IMG/VR virus record: IMGVR_UViG_3300044611_001711
Coordinates: 1-20,544 of that record
Length of the DNA: 20,544 nt
From: a virus
Strand: one strand, 5' to 3'
Shown here: in pieces, positions 7,515-14,152 of the stretch
Position numbering within the stretch: the first letter of the stretch is position 1
Layout: each line of letters begins with the position of its first letter
Program-made: the position numbers and the translations under genes
The notes under the pieces: model-generated
The model's database searches: none
Seen by the model: the letters and a program-made list of their open reading frames with translations, nothing else
What the model was told of the DNA's origin: nothing

Positions 7515-8084
7515 TTATTCTATCTCCCTTTTTGCACGAATATGACTATAAAGATAATGAGGTCCTTCTGTAAAATACCAATGATCTGGCTCTGTATAAA
7601 AGAAAAATGCATTAGCAACTAAGTTGTGTTCTGGATCAGGGAATTCTTCTCTCCAGTGCTCTTGATCGTTTCCATAAGAGATGACTGCATCATTTTCTTT
7701 TGGACTAAACTTTTCTCCCTCTACGTAAAAATCCCAAGGGGTTTTATGAAAAATAGTATAGTTAATATGGTATGTGCAAGCATTGTCATCCTTATGTTTC
7801 CATAATTTTGCCTTATCGCCTTCATAGATACTGATTAGGCACCAAGATGGAACCAATGTCTCTGATTCAAACTCTTCTCTTGCAAGAGGTAAAAGCATCT
7901 CGTGGAACCTCTTTAATGGCTCTATGTTTTCTTTATGGGTTCCGTCCCATATAGCCCACTGGTGTCTTCCAAAACTTTCATCAAATGTGGTCTTATCATT
8001 TACCCATAAAGACATTGCAAGATTTTGCAAATCTTTGTGATCTTGTGGTGGAAAGACATTTTCTAACAAATAAGGATTTTTCAT
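7515..8084 (-). CDS. 2OG-Fe(II) oxygenase, prolyl-4-hydroxylase-like (copy 2)
   Basis: A 189-residue paralogue of the protein at 5987-6550. Iron ligands are His97 and Asp99 in LWKHKDDNACTYHINYT and His143 in SYGNDQEHWREEF. The shared terminal motif is YTEPDHWYFTEGPHYL. The N-terminal 70 residues differ from copy 1 (FGRHQWAIWDGTH versus FGRYCVGDGY), so the two may act on different sites or substrates. Its ATG follows directly after the stop of the Cys-rich gene (TAAATG), and its own stop is three bases before the glycosyltransferase start, so the three are co-translated. No signal peptide is seen. Confidence 0.8.
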   Translation of the reverse strand: MKNPYLLENVFPPQDHKDLQNLAMSLWVNDKTTFDESFGRHQWAIWDGTHKENIEPLKRFHEMLLPLAREEFESETLVPSWCLISIYEGDKAKLWKHKDDNACTYHINYTIFHKTPWDFYVEGEKFSPKENDAVISYGNDQEHWREEFPDPEHNLVANAFFFYTEPDHWYFTEGPHYLYSHIRAKREIE

Positions 8085-8318
8085 TTACCATTTTCCTAAC
8101 GGACAAGTTGCTAACTCTAACGTTGTTTTTGCTTTCATAAAGCATCCACACTTTTTGCACTGTTTTGTTAATTTAATTAATTCTGGACAGGCTTTACATA
8201 CTTCATACCTTGCTAAAGCGACTTCATCTGAAGCCTTTGGAATTGAAGAATTTACAAGGTCCCAAGGCCTTGTTTCTCCTAAACTTTCTTTATACTTTGC
8301 CCAATTACTCTGTGACAC
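8085..8318 (-). CDS. Small Cys-rich (CxxC...CGCFM) putative metal-binding protein
   Basis: A 77-residue protein if started at GTG 8318 (VSQSNWAKYKESLGETRPWDL); a TTG at 8333 would add five residues. Neither has a clear Shine-Dalgarno and both overlap the upstream gene, so coupling is likely. The C-terminal half has CKACPE, then CKKCGCFMKAKTTLELATCP and a final GKW: paired CxxC motifs that should hold a zinc ion. A close relative at 15157-15357 shares KCGCFMK.K.TL..A.CP..KW. Both copies lie near an SGNH-like gene (this one at the head of the oxygenase cassette). It could be an adaptor or chaperone; function unknown. Confidence 0.7.
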   Translation of the reverse strand: MSQSNWAKYKESLGETRPWDLVNSSIPKASDEVALARYEVCKACPELIKLTKQCKKCGCFMKAKTTLELATCPLGKW

Positions 8319-8487
8319 TGTATGAGTCGCCAATTGCCAGTTGGTCTGGATTATCTGTAACGTCTACAAATGTTGGATTACTTGTATACAGAGCCCAAGT
8401 GCGCTCATCACACATAATGGTATCTGCTACACTACCGTCAATTATTACGGCTACTTTATAATTAGTTATAACTTGATTTTCTGTCAT
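8305..8487 (-). CDS. Small phage protein, 60 aa, unknown function
   Basis: Starts at 8487 behind a strong Shine-Dalgarno (GGAGGAATAAA). The 60-residue product reads VAVIIDGSVADTIMCDERTWALYTSNPTFVDVTD, a pattern of alternating hydrophobic strands with a central Cys-Asp-Glu-Arg turn. Its end overlaps the start of the Cys-rich gene. It lies directly after the (Thr-Pro)n protein in the operon. No family with a known role is recognised. Confidence 0.65.
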   Translation of the reverse strand: MTENQVITNYKVAVIIDGSVADTIMCDERTWALYTSNPTFVDVTDNPDQLAIGDSYSVTE

Positions 8488-8521
8488 TTTATTCCTCCTA
8501 TATATAGTTTATCATAAAAAG

Positions 8522-10510
8522 TTATGAGGCGCAACATGAATAATACCAGGTTCCAGAAGTATATGCATACCAGGATACAGTTCCACAAGCGCCATTGCTT
8601 ACTGACTGGTTCGATGGATTACTTACAACCCTAGATCCACTGTTTACCTGTGTTCCAGATACACACGTTGCATATGAAGATGCTAGGTCAGGTCCACGGG
8701 TTGTGTATGTTGTTCCTGGTGTAGGAGTTGGTGTAGGAGTCGGTGTCGGAGTAGGCGTAGGAGTTGGCGTAGGTGTTGGAGTTGGTGTCGGAGTTGGTGT
8801 CGGAGTTGGTGTCGGAGTTGGTGTTGGTGTAGGTGTAGGTGTTGGCGTAGGAGTTGGGGTTGGCGTTGGTGTTGTAACTTCATTCCAGGTTGCCTGTATT
8901 GATAGGTTTCCACTGCAATTTAATGAGGCTCCAGTTGGGTATCCACCAATAAATGTTCCATTACAATATACCATCCAACTACCAAGAGTATATCCAGACC
9001 TTGAAGCAGAAGAAGAAGGAATCACGTAGGAGCCATTGTGCGTAGTGTTTGCTGGCATTCCTGTTCCACCATTTGCATCGTAGGTTACATTGTATACTAC
9101 TGGAGTAGGCGTTGGTGTAGGTGTAGGTGTTGGAGTCGGTGTTGGTGTAGGTGTTGGTGTTGGAGTTGGTGTCGGAGTAGGTGTTGTAACTTCATTCCAG
9201 GTTGCCTGTATTAAAAGATTTCCACTGCAACTTAGAGATGCCCCATTAGGGTATCCACCAATAAAGGATGAACCACAAGTTACCATCCAACTTCCTTGAG
9301 TGTATCCAGATCTAGTTGGAGCAGTGTTTGTGATTACGTAAGATCCATTATGTGTTGTATTTGCTGGAACTCCAGTTCCGCCATTTGCGTCATATGTTAC
9401 AGAGTATGAACCTGGTGTTGGCGTTGGAGTTGGCGTAGGTGTTGGAGTTGGCGTTGGTGTTGGAGTAGGCGTTGGTGTTGGTGCTGAAGCGGTTGTAAAG
9501 GATCCTGTTGATGAAGCAGTTGCTCCAGTATAGTTTGCTCCAGCATAAAGTGTTACGGTAACGGAGTATAAAGTTCCTGCCTGAAGGCCAGACAGCAATA
9601 CTGGGAAGTTTGCAGTAGATGATGTTGGCTCATTAACTGCGGTAGCACCGCCGTTTGGAACAACCTTATATGATCCCCAAGTGCTTCCACCCCATGTAAT
9701 ATATGCTGCATTAGAAGTCCAAGTTTGGTTTGGCCCTGCACCATAAGCAGTAATTGATCCAATGTTTGGATATGGTGTTGGGTCAACTGGTGTCGGAGTA
9801 GGAGTTGGTGTTGGAGTTGGTGTAGGAGTAGGTGTTGGTGTTGGTGTAGGAGTTGGTGTAGGAGTAGGTGTTGGTGTTACAGAAGCATTTTCGTAAATGT
9901 CTCCAGATAAAGACCAGGTGTTGGTGTCAAGTTTAATTAGTGTTGCTTTAGAGAATTGACCGTCCAAAGACATTGTGTTATTTTTGCTTTTTACTGATAC
10001 TGAAACACTTTCTGGAGAGATTGTAGTTGATCCAGTTCCAAGTTGAATAATATCTACAGAGTATCCGACTGGTATAGCGGTTGTTGAATTTGCTGGGACC
10101 GTAATTGTAGTTGACGATGAAGAGTCTACAGTAATCACTCTTGAATTATCTGATGCTAACAATGTGTAACTTGAAAGTTTAGAACTAACAGTCTTATATC
10201 CAGAAATATTTTGCCAAACACTTCCATCAAAGTATTGTAATTGATCAACCCTGACAGAGTTTTCGTTTTCTGCGATAAAGCAAACAATACCACGAACTGG
10301 TGAACTTAGTGCTAAATCTCTATGTGCTGGGTTCATGAAGTTATTTACTCCAGCCCTTGCATTTACAACGTCGGTTGCTGTTACCAAATTATCAAACTGG
10401 TGTGCACCATTCCAGGTATAGTTTAGTGCTGTGTTAGCAGACCCAGATAAAGCATACCAAGTCCCATTTTGATAAATATATGCAGTTTTTCCAACATTGT
10501 TAATTGCCAT
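8522..10510 (-). CDS. Large modular virion adhesin with four (Thr-Pro)n linkers and InlB-type repeats
   Basis: A 662-residue protein starting at 10510 (TAATG overlap with the gene before it; Shine-Dalgarno GGAGATAA). In order: residues 1-210 are a fibre-type N-terminus (MAINNVGKTAYIYQNGTWY, then a beta-helical-looking part). A Thr-Pro linker covers 211-241. A fibronectin-III-like domain covers about 242-343 (ANFPVLLSGLQAGTLYSVTV). A Thr-Pro linker follows to about 366. An InlB B-type repeat follows (YDANGGTGVPANTTHNGSYV, closing IQATWNEV), then a third linker, a second InlB-like repeat (about 471-545) and a fourth, longest linker (to about 598). The C-terminus has 64 residues with five Cys, ending SGTWYYSCCAS. 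It should be an extended, multidomain receptor-binding or host-surface-binding protein. The two repeats are near copies, so duplication is clear. The rigid linkers are the most likely substrate of the downstream hydroxylase/glycosyltransferase cassette. Confidence 0.85.
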   Translation of the reverse strand: MAINNVGKTAYIYQNGTWYALSGSANTALNYTWNGAHQFDNLVTATDVVNARAGVNNFMNPAHRDLALSSPVRGIVCFIAENENSVRVDQLQYFDGSVWQNISGYKTVSSKLSSYTLLASDNSRVITVDSSSSTTITVPANSTTAIPVGYSVDIIQLGTGSTTISPESVSVSVKSKNNTMSLDGQFSKATLIKLDTNTWSLSGDIYENASVTPTPTPTPTPTPTPTPTPTPTPTPTPTPTPVDPTPYPNIGSITAYGAGPNQTWTSNAAYITWGGSTWGSYKVVPNGGATAVNEPTSSTANFPVLLSGLQAGTLYSVTVTLYAGANYTGATASSTGSFTTASAPTPTPTPTPTPTPTPTPTPTPTPGSYSVTYDANGGTGVPANTTHNGSYVITNTAPTRSGYTQGSWMVTCGSSFIGGYPNGASLSCSGNLLIQATWNEVTTPTPTPTPTPTPTPTPTPTPTPTPTPTPVVYNVTYDANGGTGMPANTTHNGSYVIPSSSASRSGYTLGSWMVYCNGTFIGGYPTGASLNCSGNLSIQATWNEVTTPTPTPTPTPTPTPTPTPTPTPTPTPTPTPTPTPTPTPTPTPTPTPTPTPTPGTTYTTRGPDLASSYATCVSGTQVNSGSRVVSNPSNQSVSNGACGTVSWYAYTSGTWYYSCCAS
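8718..9878 (-). repeat. Four (ACN-CCN)n tracts encoding (Thr-Pro)n
   Basis: Hexanucleotide tracts at about 8718-8875, 9104-9189, 9414-9485 and 9789-9878 encode roughly 26, 14, 12 and 15 Thr-Pro units. Third codon positions vary freely between units, so the peptide rather than the DNA repeat appears to be under selection. Tract length could still vary by slippage or recombination. Confidence 0.85.
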
Positions 10511-10617
10511 TATTTAATTATCTCCAATGCACGAAGTTCTGACTCTGTAAATCCTAATTCAAGAAGTTTCCCAATCGCTCTTTCTTTTAAAATTTCTTTT
10601 TCAGTTGGCTTTGGCAT
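10510..10617 (-). CDS. Small helical protein, 35 aa
   Basis: Read directly from the sequence: ATG at 10617 overlaps the stop of the preceding gene (TAATG), and its own stop overlaps the ATG of the 662-residue protein (TAATG at 10510). The product begins MPKPTEKEILKERAIGKLLE and continues LGFTESELRALEIIK, a charged amphipathic helix pair. Its 3' end carries the ribosome binding site of the next gene, so it may serve mainly for translational coupling, or be a small fibre-associated protein. No family is recognised. Confidence 0.6.
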   Translation of the reverse strand: MPKPTEKEILKERAIGKLLELGFTESELRALEIIK

Positions 10618-11054
10618 TATGCACCAATCTCTCTCCACCCAATCAATGTATCATATATATACATTTTGAGTGGTGATGAATCTTTATCTACCCACAAAGT
10701 CCCTTGAGAAATTGTTCCTGTCGGTGCTGTGTTTTGATAAAGAGCATTGGGATACTCTGTTAGAGATGGGCTGCTTTGAGAGTCTACCCAAATATAACCA
10801 TTAGGAATATCTGATGGTTCTGTTGCTGAGTATTCTGAACCTGGTCCATTATCTTCAAGGATTTGAACACGTGTCTTTAATGACTTTAAATGCCCTGCTA
10901 CAGAATCTGAAACTATATTTGATTCATTAGTAGTCGAAGTGTCGTAAGTTGAAGATCCATAGTGATATAGTCTTAAGGCTGCCTGAATATCCGCAGCATC
11001 CTCATAACCAGGAATTTGGGTTTTAAAAAGTTGTCCTATTTCAATGGCAGCCAT
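10617..11054 (-). CDS. Phage tail fibre/appendage protein
   Basis: A 145-residue protein starting at 11054 with Shine-Dalgarno GGAGATAT. The start MAAIEIGQLFKTQIPGYEDAADIQAALRLYHYG is a known type of phage fibre N-terminus. A predicted short coiled coil follows (VAGHLKSLKTRVQILED), then two copies of a small strand motif, PNGYIWVDSQSSP and SQGTLWVDKDSSP, each with a WVD core. The last segment, MYIYDTLIGWREIGA, is the usual end of such G-W-REIG fibre modules. It sits upstream of the large Thr-Pro protein and may be its partner. Confidence 0.7.
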   Translation of the reverse strand: MAAIEIGQLFKTQIPGYEDAADIQAALRLYHYGSSTYDTSTTNESNIVSDSVAGHLKSLKTRVQILEDNGPGSEYSATEPSDIPNGYIWVDSQSSPSLTEYPNALYQNTAPTGTISQGTLWVDKDSSPLKMYIYDTLIGWREIGA

Positions 11055-11071
11055 AATATCTCCTACTTAGA

Positions 11072-11656
11072 TTATACCACAGTAATCAATAAATGGACTG
11101 TTTTAGTTCCAGTTAAAGATCTCAAGGCACCCTCATGGAATTCAGAAGCATTAACAGTTATTGGAAGATTAATGATATCTGTGGTGTCAATAGGCAAAAT
11201 ATTAATTGATGAAGCGGTTGGCGTAGAACCAATGATTTGGCATTGAATGCTAAAGTTTAGTTCTGAAATATTTGTGACCTCTGTGGTAGAAGAAAGAATG
11301 TCAAAGATAGGGATGGTAATTGTTGCTAGTCCAGAAACAAAGTTTGTTATTTTATTTGTTGCATATATTGATGGGGTTAACTTAAGTATATGCTGCCAAA
11401 CTGGTCCTCCTGGCTCAGACTTATATTGATAAAGATATGAAAAGTCCTCACTACTATTTTGCAAGTTAATATATAAATCATTTACCTGCAGTGGAACGCT
11501 ATTTCCAATTACTGTGCTTAAACTGTTAGGATTGCCATTACCTGCAAAAATATAACTACCACGATCACCTTGTGCTCCAAGATCAACTGCTAAATCAATC
11601 TTATCTGGACCACCAATAATTGTAATTTCATCTGTAGATAATAATACCTCTGCCAT
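11072..11656 (-). CDS. Virion structural protein (beta-rich, fibre operon)
   Basis: A 194-residue protein whose ATG overlaps the previous stop (TAATG at 11656). Residues 1-45 read MAEVLLSTDEITIIGGPDKI, then GAQGDRGSYIFAGNGNPN with a remnant of collagen-like Gly-X-Y triplets. The middle (VNDLYINLQNSSEDFSYLYQ, then PVWQHILKL) is the short beta motif often found after collagen-like stretches in phage fibres. The C-terminal 120 residues are beta-strand rich with many Ser/Thr/Ile. Probably a fibre tip or a structural spacer. Specific function unknown. Confidence 0.65.
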   Translation of the reverse strand: MAEVLLSTDEITIIGGPDKIDLAVDLGAQGDRGSYIFAGNGNPNSLSTVIGNSVPLQVNDLYINLQNSSEDFSYLYQYKSEPGGPVWQHILKLTPSIYATNKITNFVSGLATITIPIFDILSSTTEVTNISELNFSIQCQIIGSTPTASSINILPIDTTDIINLPITVNASEFHEGALRSLTGTKTVHLLITVV

Positions 11657-12000
11657 TACGCTACCGTGATATCCTCTGTAACATTAATAGTTCCAGTCAA
11701 TAGGGTGTAAATTTTTGTTGCACCCTTTTTAACTTCTACGTCATAGTAATATGTTGTTCCTGCTACTAACTGTCTTCCAGTTGCAGGCAAAATTGAGCAA
11801 GCAACAAAAGAGTTATTATCGCTAATAAGGGCTGTAGCAATTTTTGCGTTTGAACTTTGTCCTCTTGCTGTATCTATTGTAAACTTTACCTCATACCCGT
11901 CTAGGTCAAATGCGCTGTTGTCATTTAGTTTTGGGTATATGTTAAACTCAAGGGTATCACCTCTGTAATAATTAATATCATAAGTTGCTGGAAATGCCAT
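11656..12000 (-). CDS. BppU/LtfC-like beta-sandwich virion protein (second copy)
   Basis: The start chosen is ATG 12000, five bases after AGGAGG, giving 114 residues (MAFPATYDINYYRGDTLEF); an in-frame start 33 bases upstream lacks a ribosome site and is rejected. The pattern YYRGDTLEFNIYPKLND, then LDGYEVKFTIDTARG and YYYDVEV...LLTGTINVTEDITVA is the same small beta-sandwich as at 3484-3900 and 13167-13550. Likely a baseplate or fibre connector. Overlaps the next gene by one base (TAATG). Confidence 0.7.
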   Translation of the reverse strand: MAFPATYDINYYRGDTLEFNIYPKLNDNSAFDLDGYEVKFTIDTARGQSSNAKIATALISDNNSFVACSILPATGRQLVAGTTYYYDVEVKKGATKIYTLLTGTINVTEDITVA

Positions 12001-12016
12001 AATTCCTCCTGTTTTA

Positions 12017-12745
12017 TTATACCATGCTGACATATATAGATTTAAGAATTACTGAAGCGTCATAGTCAGTTCTAATTTGTGGAACTGCTCCATTACCCCA
12101 GATCTTCTGATTTTCTATAAAAACATGCTGTGTTACTGTTATTGGATATGTATGTTGATATTTTAAAGACCCAATAAATTGAGAGACTTCTAAATCGCTG
12201 TTTTGCGAGTATGTTCTTATCCAAACCTCAGTGTTGCTGCTATAGGTAGTTAGTTCAAAACTGTATGTTATGAATACTTGAGCACCCTCTTCAAGTCCCC
12301 TAAAATTAAAGGCTCTTGCGTGATCATTCCATAATGGGGTGCATCCTTTAGGGATATACTTTTCATTTGACAATCCATCAGATATTAAATATACCGTTGC
12401 CCAACCGTCATCTCCTTCAGATATACCAAGTTTAAATGGTTTTTCAACTTTGTTGTGATAGGATGCCCACCCTGCTTGCTGTCCTGAAGATGACAGAGAA
12501 CTTAGACCGTCTTTCCCTGCTGGTCCTTGTTGGCCCTTTGGTCCCGATTTTCCTTCTGGTCCTTTAGGTCCTTCTTTTCCATCTTTTCCATCTCTACCCG
12601 CTGGGCCCTGTGGCCCTACTGGTCCAGGGACTGGAAGAAATGACAAAACGTTGTCTTGTGTAAATGATGACTGGCTTTGTTCTACTTGCTCAGCATAAGA
12701 TGTTTTTTTGGGGGCAGGAAAGTCCATAGATTTAGAAACAGCCAT
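12017..12745 (-). CDS. Collagen-like tail fibre protein
   Basis: A 242-residue protein. Residues 1-40 are polar, with Lys/Ser/Gln. Residues 41-80 form about 13 Gly-X-Y triplets (GPVGPQGPAGRDGKDGKEGP and on), enough for a short collagen triple helix, and therefore a trimer. Residues 95-242 are a globular beta domain (WATVYLISDGLSNEKYIP, VFITYSFELTTYSSNTEVWI, VSQFIGSLKYQH). Prolines lie almost all in the X position of the triplets, where classical collagen prolyl-4-hydroxylase does not act. It is the third gene of the long operon. Likely a fibre with a collagen shaft and a C-terminal binding head. Confidence 0.8.
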   Translation of the reverse strand: MAVSKSMDFPAPKKTSYAEQVEQSQSSFTQDNVLSFLPVPGPVGPQGPAGRDGKDGKEGPKGPEGKSGPKGQQGPAGKDGLSSLSSSGQQAGWASYHNKVEKPFKLGISEGDDGWATVYLISDGLSNEKYIPKGCTPLWNDHARAFNFRGLEEGAQVFITYSFELTTYSSNTEVWIRTYSQNSDLEVSQFIGSLKYQHTYPITVTQHVFIENQKIWGNGAVPQIRTDYDASVILKSIYVSMV

Positions 12746-12765
12746 GGGTTTATTATCTCACGATA

Positions 12766-13167
12766 TTATACTTGAATGTTTACATCAATAGATGTAATGA
12801 TTCCATTTACAATATTAAAAGTTTGATTTCCAATAGTAAAGGATGAGTTAACACCAATTGGTAGTTCAGCATCTGCACCCTTTGATGCAAGTAAATCCCA
12901 AATAAATCCTTCTGATGGTGTGTCTCCAACATTTCCACCATTTGAGTTCTTGCGATACCAAAGTTGTCCGTCAAATGTTACAACATCTCCAACTGCATAT
13001 CCTGCACCTGGGTTGTATTCACCATTGTAAGACCAAAGTGCATCTGCACCGTTGGTTCCATTATTTCCTGCTAGTCCCTGCGGACCTGTGTTGCCAGTGT
13101 CACCTTTAGGACCTTGTGGTCCAACTACTGCCACTCCAGGCATTGGAACAATCTTAATAACTGCCAT
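12766..13167 (-). CDS. Collagen-like fibre with carbohydrate-binding-like domain
   Basis: A 133-residue protein whose start overlaps the stop of the gene before it (TAATG at 13167). Residues 16-42 form nine Gly-X-Y triplets (GPQGPKGDTGNTGPQGLAG). Residues 45-92 (WSYNGEYNPGAGYAVGDVV, FDGQLWYRKNS, then WDLL) match the W...Y..G..Y..GD.V...G..Y pattern of chitin/carbohydrate-binding type 5/12 modules seen on many phage fibres. A short beta tail follows (SFTIGNQTFNIVNGIITSID). Probably a small trimeric fibre that touches host surface sugars. Confidence 0.78.
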   Translation of the reverse strand: MAVIKIVPMPGVAVVGPQGPKGDTGNTGPQGLAGNNGTNGADALWSYNGEYNPGAGYAVGDVVTFDGQLWYRKNSNGGNVGDTPSEGFIWDLLASKGADAELPIGVNSSFTIGNQTFNIVNGIITSIDVNIQV

Positions 13168-13550
13168 TATAAACTACCTCCTGTTACATCACCAGAAACT
13201 GATATAGTTCCAACTACTGGTGTCCAAACTGTATTGTTATCAATTGTTACTTGTAAATCAAACATCAGTTCCGCAACTGTCTGCCTGTATCCACTTCCCC
13301 AATGTTGAGTGATGCTCGGTGATGCTAGAATCTCAACATATCCAGGATACGAGACTATGCTCAATGGATCTATAATGTCAGTTTTTGGATCATAACTTGT
13401 TGCCAGGTATGTCCAACTAGATGTGTCAAAAAATGTTACTTCGTCGTCTTCTAGAAATTCAATTCTTAACGGAGAAGAGTCGCCACGAACCACGTTCCAT
13501 TTAATTCGAACGGGATCTGCACCAAATATTTCGGGTCCACATAGAGTCAT
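13167..13550 (-). CDS. BppU/LtfC-like beta-sandwich virion protein (third copy), operon head
   Basis: A 127-residue protein. The core IKWNVVRGDSSPLRIEFLED, the middle WTYLATSYDPKT and the closing LMFDLQVTID...VVGTISVSGDVTGG match the beta-sandwich of 3484-3900 and 11656-12000. It probably links fibres to the tail. No Shine-Dalgarno is present. The gene follows a TATAAT at eight bases and is the first gene of the long minus-strand operon that ends near 5192. Confidence 0.7.
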   Translation of the reverse strand: MTLCGPEIFGADPVRIKWNVVRGDSSPLRIEFLEDDEVTFFDTSSWTYLATSYDPKTDIIDPLSIVSYPGYVEILASPSITQHWGSGYRQTVAELMFDLQVTIDNNTVWTPVVGTISVSGDVTGGSL

Positions 13551-13567
13551 AATACTTGATTATACCA
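13551..13567 (-). promoter_or_regulatory. Promoter of the long structural operon, leaderless type
   Basis: The minus strand reads TGGTATAATCAAGTATTATG up to the start codon at 13550-13548. This differs by one base from the promoter at 4434-4450. The -35 position falls inside the inverted repeat at 13578-13624, which may therefore be an operator. Confidence 0.65.
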
Positions 13568-13577
13568 TAATAATAAT

Positions 13578-13624
13578 ACTGGCTCTCAGGTCGGTGGGTA
13601 TACGAGATAGGCCTGAGAACCAGT
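13578..13624. repeat. Long inverted repeat upstream of the structural operon
   Basis: ACTGGCTCTCAGG (13578-13590) and CCTGAGAACCAGT (13612-13624) pair over 13 positions with one mismatch around a 21-base loop. It is clearly more GC rich than its surroundings. It lies just upstream of the TATAAT of the operon that starts at 13550. No T-run follows on either strand, so it is more likely an operator or a recognition site than a terminator. Confidence 0.7.
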
Positions 13625-13849
13625 AAATAAAGTATATCATATTTGGACATTTAAGACATCAAGATAACGAAAAGTTATATAATGTTATTACAAAAAGTTA
13701 TAAAGTAAATTGTTAGTAAATTGTTATAATCGACGGAAGTAAAAACTATAAAATCAAGGTCTTAATGGTGTATACTTAAATATATATAAGAGAAAAGAGT
13801 ATCTTTAAGTTAGTTTTTAATATATCTTATATATAGTATATAGAGTAAA
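13625..13849. other. AT-rich intergenic region with 11-bp tandem repeat and a plus-strand promoter-like site
   Basis: No gene is seen here. AGTAAATTGTT occurs twice in tandem (13704-13725) and merges into TGT-TATAAT (13722-13730), an extended -10 facing right. Downstream, ACTTAAA (13774-13780) can pair with TTTAAGT (13804-13810), followed by TAGTTTTT. A short RNA of roughly 80 bases is conceivable; in such AT-rich DNA the signals are weak. Confidence 0.35.
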
Positions 13850-14119
13850 TTATTTATTATCAACTTTGGCAATATGATCAATTAAAATTTTATACATTTC
13901 GTCAAGTTTCTTCTCTTGTCTTTCTCGTGACATTATAGAGTCGACTCTTTGTTCGTCTAAAGCACTTTCTAATCTTGAAACCTGGTCTTTTAAACTTGAG
14001 CCAGAATTGGGCTTAAGTTCGCTTAGATAATGCTTAACCATCCATTTAATTGCAAAAGCAATAGATGATATAATTGTTAGTATTGCGACGATTAATGATG
14101 CCCAGTCCTGAATTGTCAT
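13850..14119 (-). CDS. Holin-like small membrane protein
   Basis: An 89-residue protein. Residues 7-28 (ASLIVAILTIISSIAFAIKW) form a single transmembrane helix after a short N-terminus MTIQDW. Residues 42-85 are a charged coiled coil (KDQVSRLESALDEQ, then a Lys/Glu-rich helix). One membrane helix plus a cytoplasmic coiled coil, at this size, matches a class of actinophage holins and other small phage membrane proteins. Its partner could be the secreted lysozyme-like protein at 4538-5101. It is a lone minus-strand gene, divergent from 14153-15031, with no Shine-Dalgarno and TATAAT nine bases before its ATG. The holin role is inferred. Confidence 0.6.
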   Translation of the reverse strand: MTIQDWASLIVAILTIISSIAFAIKWMVKHYLSELKPNSGSSLKDQVSRLESALDEQRVDSIMSRERQEKKLDEMYKILIDHIAKVDNK

Positions 14120-14134
14120 AACTAGATTATTATA
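14120..14134 (-). promoter_or_regulatory. Leaderless-type promoter of the holin-like gene
   Basis: TATAAT on the minus strand (14134-14129) lies nine bases before the ATG at 14119, with AATCTAGTT between and no ribosome binding site. Confidence 0.45.
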
Positions 14135-14152
14135 AGGGGAGTATTTTAAAAT

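Noticed and set aside
8595-9029. Long plus-strand frame of Val-Gly repeats opposite the Thr-Pro protein (also at 9090-9299)
   Set aside because: It is the complement of the (ACN-CCN)n tracts. It has no ribosome binding site and its repeat is explained by the real gene on the minus strand.
13114-13308. Plus-strand His/Cys-rich short frames opposite the collagen-like genes
   Set aside because: Shadow frames of Gly-X-Y and beta-sandwich codons, with no start signals.
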